Shown one piece after another: positions 32,300 through 36,274 of a DNA stretch of 36,274 bases. Positions within the stretch are counted from its first letter, which is position 1. Every line of letters begins with the position of its first letter. Source of the DNA: Blastococcus colisei (lineage in GTDB: Bacteria; Actinomycetota; Actinomycetes; Mycobacteriales; Geodermatophilaceae). A model generated the notes under the pieces. That model did no database searches, was not told the DNA's origin, and saw only the letters and a list, made by a program, of their open reading frames with translations. Both the position numbers and the translations under genes were made by a program. The stretch is taken from assembly GCF_006717095.1 (NCBI RefSeq), contig NZ_VFQE01000004.1, forward strand, positions 1 through 36,274. Reading direction: 5' to 3'.

Positions 32300-32706
32300 A
32301 CCGTCGCGCCCCGGTGGCCGTGCGAGGTGACGTCGGCCCGCTCGCCGTCTGCCTGGTCCTCCTCGACCTGCCGGCGTTCCTCGGCGATCTCCTTGGAGAG
32401 GAAGTAGTTCAGCGCGGTCCGGATGGTCGCCACGGCGGCGAGCTGGCCGAGTTCCTCCCAGCTGGGTGCGACCGCCGTCTTCAGCACGTCACTCGCGAGC
32501 TGGAACTCCAGGCCGAGCGCCAGGAATCTGCCGAGGGTCAGCCGGACGGGGACGAAGGCCGCCGTGGTCCGTCGGCGTACCCCGACCCAGGCGAAGCGGG
32601 CGAAGGCCCACACCGCCCCGATGATGATGATCGCGGCGCCGCAGGCCTCCACGATCACGACCAGGACATTGACGACCTCCGCGAGCAACTCTTCCACGGC
32701 GGGCAC
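32296..32706 (-). CDS. DUF1622 family membrane protein
   Basis: The 136-residue protein has one strong N-terminal transmembrane helix (LLAEVVNVLVVIVEACGAAIIIIGAVWAF) and a conserved amphipathic middle. Blocks such as VRLTLGRFLALGLEFQLASDVLKTAVAP and LAAVATIRTALNYFLSKEI are the hallmark of the DUF1622 family, whose function is unknown. The C-terminus is acidic and His-rich (DVTSHGHRG). The GTG at 32706 gives the expected family N-terminus; ribosome-site support is weak. It overlaps the following small membrane-protein gene by 4 nt. Confidence 0.87.
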   Translation of the reverse strand: MPAVEELLAEVVNVLVVIVEACGAAIIIIGAVWAFARFAWVGVRRRTTAAFVPVRLTLGRFLALGLEFQLASDVLKTAVAPSWEELGQLAAVATIRTALNYFLSKEIAEERRQVEEDQADGERADVTSHGHRGATV

Positions 32707-32731
32707 CTACCCGTGCGTCCTGCCGGTAGAC

Positions 32732-33409
32732 CTAGAGGTCGACGGTCACGCCCTGGTCGGCCAGCGCCATCGCGACGTCGGGGCGCATCGGGGTGAGGCC
32801 GGCACCGGCGAGGACGACGTCCCGCACGAAGGTGTGCCACAGGTGGGCCCGGCGGATCATGCTGTGCCCGCCGGCCACGGTGAAGCGGGCGACGTGGGCC
32901 CCGGCGTCCCGGGCCCGCCCGGCGAACTCGGCCGAGAGCGCGGCCGGCACCCAGCGGTCACCCCGGCCGTGCAGGATCACCACCGTCGCGCCGCGGAGGT
33001 GGGCCACCGGCTCCCCGGGCGGCGTCCACGGCGCGAGCGCACAGACCGCGCGGACCTGTGGCTCCCCGCCGGCGCGGAGCACGGCCCGGCCGCCCATCGA
33101 GTGGCCCACGAGCACGATGGGCACGTCCCCGTGCTCGGCGCGGATCCGGTCCAGGGCCCAACCGACGTCGGCGTGCGCGTCGGCCGCCATGCCGTTCCAG
33201 CCGGCCACGCGGTACCTCAGCAGGCAGGTGGTGAGCCCCCGGTCCGCCGCGGCGGCGGACACGAACTGCTCGACCGTCCGCATCCGGACCAGCGAGAGCG
33301 CCCGCTCGCGGGGCGGCTCGATGCTCGCCACCGTCCCGCCGTGGCAGAACAAGGCGACGGCGGTGGTCGCGCCGGCGGCGGGCCGCACCTCCAGGCGCGG
33401 TTCGGTCAC
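32732..33409 (-). CDS. Alpha/beta-hydrolase
   Basis: The 225-residue protein has an alpha/beta-hydrolase fold. The nucleophile elbow GHSMGG carries the catalytic Ser, HGRGDRWVP provides the Asp, and VAGGHSM near the C-terminus provides the His. FCHGGT near the N-terminus is the oxyanion-hole region. The substrate is unknown; small hydrolases of this dienelactone-hydrolase-like type act on esters or amides. It has no signal peptide, so it is cytoplasmic. The GTG at 33409 overlaps the stop of the tiny upstream gene by 4 nt (GTGA). Confidence 0.85.
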   Translation of the reverse strand: MTEPRLEVRPAAGATTAVALFCHGGTVASIEPPRERALSLVRMRTVEQFVSAAAADRGLTTCLLRYRVAGWNGMAADAHADVGWALDRIRAEHGDVPIVLVGHSMGGRAVLRAGGEPQVRAVCALAPWTPPGEPVAHLRGATVVILHGRGDRWVPAALSAEFAGRARDAGAHVARFTVAGGHSMIRRAHLWHTFVRDVVLAGAGLTPMRPDVAMALADQGVTVDL

Positions 33410-33606
33410 CGCCGTCGTCCTCCGCGGAGGGTCGCCCGCGCGCGGTCGCCGAGGTCACCGGCCTTGAGCAGCGCACTGCTCACCGTCGACGGGCCGCGGC
33501 GCCGCTCGAGGGCCCGTCCGACGCGGCGCAGCAGGCCGGTGGTGAGCGGGACGACGACGGTGAGGATCAGCCACATGCGCAGCCGGCGGGTGAAGAAGAG
33601 CCACAT
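33406..33606 (-). CDS. Tiny basic membrane protein
   Basis: The 66-residue product begins MWLFFTRRLRMWLILTVVVPLTTGLLRRV, a single predicted transmembrane segment with flanking Arg residues, then a basic tail (ALERRRGP, LGDRARATLRGGRRR). I prefer the ATG at 33606 because CAGAGT lies 7 nt upstream on the minus strand, the leaderless pattern seen elsewhere in the window. A longer open frame to 33834 adds unconvincing sequence. The stop overlaps the hydrolase start (GTGA), so the genes form an operon. Function unknown. Confidence 0.6.
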   Translation of the reverse strand: MWLFFTRRLRMWLILTVVVPLTTGLLRRVGRALERRRGPSTVSSALLKAGDLGDRARATLRGGRRR

Positions 33607-33957
33607 GACCGGCACTCTGCCCCGTGACCGCCGTGGGGAACCGCCGGTCGACGATCGCCTCAGGTCGGTGACCGACCGGAACGCGCCCACCACAGCTGCC
33701 GCCAGGGCCGGTGGCAGCGGCGACCGGGGTGGCCGCTGAAGCAGCCAACGCACCGCGAGAGAAGCCGGGAGTTCGACGAGACCCCGAAGGCACAGCGGCC
33801 GAACCGGGCACGCGCCGGCGGATCGGTCCATCACGCTTGGTGAAGGAAAACTAGCGCCGAGTTATCACGGGTGTGTAACAACGAGTTATGGCACTGTTGC
33901 TTTGAGTGATCGCAAACTGGGAGATTGCCTCTGGCTCGCTCATGATCACCAACGACG
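33607..33957. other. Divergent intergenic region upstream of the RHS gene
   Basis: CAGAGT (minus strand, 33619-33614) is the candidate -10 of the tiny membrane-protein gene. From about 33837 to 33945 the sequence is distinctly A/T-richer. CGAGTTAT occurs twice (33858-33865 and 33882-33889), and TTATCAC is followed by GTGTAAC. These could form the promoter and operator of the RHS gene, but no consensus promoter is clear. No gene was seen. Confidence 0.4.
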
Positions 33958-36274
33958 GTGGGGTCTGCTGTGGCTGGAAAACTGCTTGCCCGTGGGACGT
34001 GGCGCCGACCGGGGGCGCGCCTGGCCCGCTCGACGACGGTGGTGGTCGCGGCCGCCGCGGTGGTGGCCGGGTCGGCCACGGGGGTGCTGGCCGCGCCCGC
34101 GTCGGCGCCGGTGGCGTCGGTGGCGATGAACGAGTCGTTGACGCCGGTGCTGCGGGGTGAGGCAACGGCGGCCGGTACGGGGTCGGAGTCGATCCGCTTC
34201 TGGGCGCGGACGGTCGGTGCGAGCGGCTGGGATCTGCTGGACGGGTTCTCGGTCGCCGGCAGCACCGCAGGCACCAAGCGGGTGGTGACCGATCAGCTGG
34301 CGATCGGGGAGCCGTTCGAGTACCAGGTCGCGCACTGCGACGACACCGGCTGCACCTCCTCGGACGTGCAGACCGGGCACGTCAGCCCGGATCTGGCCGC
34401 TGGCGCCCGGCCGGGGGCGACGAGGGTGCCGTTCACGGTCGGCGACCGCATCCCCGCGCAGGTGGACGTCGGCACCGGCAACCTGCTGGTCGCCACGACC
34501 CAGCTGTCCCTGCCGCGGGTGGCCGGCTCGCTGGATCTGGGGCTGGCCTATAACGGGCTGACGCTGGCGCCGGGATCCCGGTTCGACTCCGCGATCAGCC
34601 CCGGGTGGCGGTTCTCCACCGGCTCCGACGTGCGGGTGAAGGAGAACTCGGGCGCGAGGGTGACCGTCTACGGGCCGAACGGCTTGACCGGCACGTTCTT
34701 CGGGCAGTCCGGCTCGTCGACCGCCTACACCGCGCCCGGCACGATGAAGGCGACGCTGACCGCCCGCTCTCCGGGCGGCACCGACGGCTGGACCCTCACG
34801 CAGCACGACTCCGGCGACGTCTACTGGTTCGGTGGGGACGGCCGGCTGACCGAGCTGCGCGACCGCAACGGCAACACCACCACCTTCACCTACGCCGGCG
34901 GTGCGCTGACCGAGATCGCGGCCGACCAGGGCGACGTCGATGCCCGGACGGTCGAGGTGCAGGCCGACGGCTCCACCGGCCGCATCACCGGCCTGTTCCA
35001 GTCGCCGAACTACTCCCAGTACCGCTCGGTCTCCTACGACTACGACAGCAACGGCCGACTGGCGTCGATCACCGACGTGCTGGGCCGCACGACCAGCTTC
35101 GGCTACAGCAGCGCCGGGGACCTGTCCTCGATCACCGCGCCGGGCGGGGCGGAGACCACCTTTGCCTACGACGCCGGGCACCGGGTCACCACGGTCACCC
35201 AGCCGTCGGATGCCGCCGGGGACGCGGTGACGCGTTCCTCCTACGACGCCGGGCAGACGCTGGTCGCCGACCCGAACACCGACCCTGCCCAGGCGGTGCC
35301 CGCGGTGCCGCACACCACCTACGCTCTTACCGCTGACGGCATGCTGCTCGCCGAGAAGGCGACCGACCCGACCGGCGCGGAGCGGTCGGCGACGTTCACC
35401 CCGTTCCAGGACGTCGCCACAACGAGCAACAGCTCGGGGACCACCACCTTCGGCTACGCGGCCAATGGTGCGGAGTCGCTGACCGGCGTCACCTCGCCCA
35501 CCGGGGCGGGCAGCTCCTACACCTACGGCAACTCCGCCCCCGCGCAGTACCAGCCCGACTCCGGCACCGACGCCCAGGGCAACACGTCCACCTTCACCTA
35601 CGACGGCGCCGGCAACGGCCTGAGCGCGGCCAACGCCGGCGGCGCGACCGCGGAGGTCACCCGCAACGCCGACGGCACCGTGGCCACCAGCGTCTCCCCG
35701 TCGGGGGCGACGATGACTTACGGCTACGACGCGGACAAGCAGCTGACGTCGATCACCCCGCCGGCGGGCAACAGCCTCGGGAACCGTTCCTACACCTACG
35801 ACGGCTACGGCCGGATCGCCACCTACACGTCGGGCCGCGGCATCACCGAGACCTACACGTACGACGAGGCCGACCGGGTGCTGGAGGTCGACTTCTCCGA
35901 CACCACCCCCTCGGTGTCCTACACGTATGACTCCGCCGGCCGGGTGGCCACCCGCGCCGACGCGTCGGGGACGACGACCTACACCTACGACCCGCTGGGC
36001 CGGCTCGCCTCCCGGGTGCACACCGCCGGCGGCGGCCTCCTCACCTACGCCTACGACCTTGCCGGCAACCTCGAGGCCGAGACCGACGCCGGCGGCACCA
36101 CCGAGCACGGCTACGACGACCGCAACCTGCTGACCTCCACCCAGACACCGGACGGGCGGGTCATCGGCTACGGCTACGACACCGACGGCAAGCGCACCGA
36201 CACCTGGTTCGCCACCGACGACGGGAACACCAGCTGGGCGGCGCACACCCACACCGACTACGACGCCACGGGCC
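33958..36274 (+). CDS. Secreted RHS/YD-repeat protein, 3' end outside window
   Basis: At least 772 residues are visible. A basic N-terminus (ARGTWRRPGARLAR) and hydrophobic core (STTVVVAAAAVVAGSATGVLA) before APASA form a signal peptide, so it is exported by Sec. An N-terminal domain (about 60-330) with VDVGTGNLLV, LDLGLAYNGLTL and GWRFSTGSDV matches the DUF6531/RHS shell entry. At least ten YD repeats follow, from YDYDSNGRLASITDVLGR through YTYDSAGRVATRAD to YGYDTDGKRTDTW. RHS proteins form hollow shells around a variable C-terminal toxin, used in contact-dependent competition; that end lies outside the window. The start is the GTG at 33958 or 33970; an in-frame stop at 33943 excludes earlier starts. 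Confidence 0.9.
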   Translation, partial: MGSAVAGKLLARGTWRRPGARLARSTTVVVAAAAVVAGSATGVLAAPASAPVASVAMNESLTPVLRGEATAAGTGSESIRFWARTVGASGWDLLDGFSVAGSTAGTKRVVTDQLAIGEPFEYQVAHCDDTGCTSSDVQTGHVSPDLAAGARPGATRVPFTVGDRIPAQVDVGTGNLLVATTQLSLPRVAGSLDLGLAYNGLTLAPGSRFDSAISPGWRFSTGSDVRVKENSGARVTVYGPNGLTGTFFGQSGSSTAYTAPGTMKATLTARSPGGTDGWTLTQHDSGDVYWFGGDGRLTELRDRNGNTTTFTYAGGALTEIAADQGDVDARTVEVQADGSTGRITGLFQSPNYSQYRSVSYDYDSNGRLASITDVLGRTTSFGYSSAGDLSSITAPGGAETTFAYDAGHRVTTVTQPSDAAGDAVTRSSYDAGQTLVADPNTDPAQAVPAVPHTTYALTADGMLLAEKATDPTGAERSATFTPFQDVATTSNSSGTTTFGYAANGAESLTGVTSPTGAGSSYTYGNSAPAQYQPDSGTDAQGNTSTFTYDGAGNGLSAANAGGATAEVTRNADGTVATSVSPSGATMTYGYDADKQLTSITPPAGNSLGNRSYTYDGYGRIATYTSGRGITETYTYDEADRVLEVDFSDTTPSVSYTYDSAGRVATRADASGTTTYTYDPLGRLASRVHTAGGGLLTYAYDLAGNLEAETDAGGTTEHGYDDRNLLTSTQTPDGRVIGYGYDTDGKRTDTWFATDDGNTSWAAHTHTDYDATG

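Noticed and set aside
33406-33834. 142-codon version of the tiny membrane-protein gene
   Set aside because: The added N-terminal sequence lacks a start signal and coding character; the ATG at 33606 has a -10 box at the right distance.

Overview
The window is uniformly very GC-rich, with G/C at almost every third codon position, many GTG starts, ATGA/GTGA gene overlaps and SpoIIE/RsbW-type and GAF-ANTAR signalling genes. This points to a high-GC actinobacterium. Gene content and intergenic style suggest Geodermatophilaceae (Blastococcus/Geodermatophilus/Modestobacter), which is inference only. It reads as ordinary chromosome with a few mobile or decaying patches.

Layout: (1) 1-1856: two minus-strand genes for secreted low-complexity proteins, one Asn/Asp/Gly-rich and one Ser/Thr-rich. 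(2) 1991-2620: a small toxin-antitoxin-like pair behind a perfect palindromic operator; the Doc/Fic-like toxin lacks the catalytic His. (3) 2676-4376: AidB-family acyl-CoA dehydrogenase with a 27-bp in-frame tandem repeat. (4) 4493-8398: a c-di-GMP group, namely PAS-PAS-GGDEF(degenerate)-EAL, a NYN-domain protein and a PilZ protein. (5) 8429-11712: two overlapping dynamin-like GTPase genes. (6) 11750-13102: divergent RsbW-like ATPase and GAF-ANTAR genes, then a nucleoside hydrolase. (7) 14107-16303: a decayed patch with a twice-frameshifted tnpB and a truncated, frameshifted APC permease. (8) 16584-21206: an unrecognised protein with a duplicated WGAGP motif, about 0.7 kb without a convincing gene, a large GAF-PAS-PAS-GAF-SpoIIE phosphatase and a convergent RsbW-like ATPase. 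(9) 21388-24446: a TPP-riboswitch-controlled ECF transporter (ykoEDC type). (10) 24564-25892: a ubiquitin-like/Mut7-C protein divergent from a VOC protein with a palindromic operator. (11) 25906-27449: an IS1182-like element, followed by a compound palindrome. (12) 27582-30526: a molybdopterin oxidoreductase without its Fe-S cysteines plus a small helical partner. (13) 30670-33606: an SDR, a broken GNAT, a DUF1622 pair, an alpha/beta hydrolase and a tiny protein. (14) 33958-end: the 5' part of a secreted RHS/YD-repeat protein.

Themes: several genes appear to be leaderless, with a TANNNT or CAGANT hexamer 6-7 nt before the start codon. Signal-output pairs (phosphatase/anti-sigma, GAF-ANTAR/anti-sigma, EAL/PilZ) cluster together. 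The best candidates for something under-described are the Fe-S-less molybdoenzyme with its partner, the His-less Doc homologue with its operator, the palindrome pair at 27.5 kb and the WGAGP protein. No CRISPR array, rRNA, tRNA, prophage or replication origin was seen.
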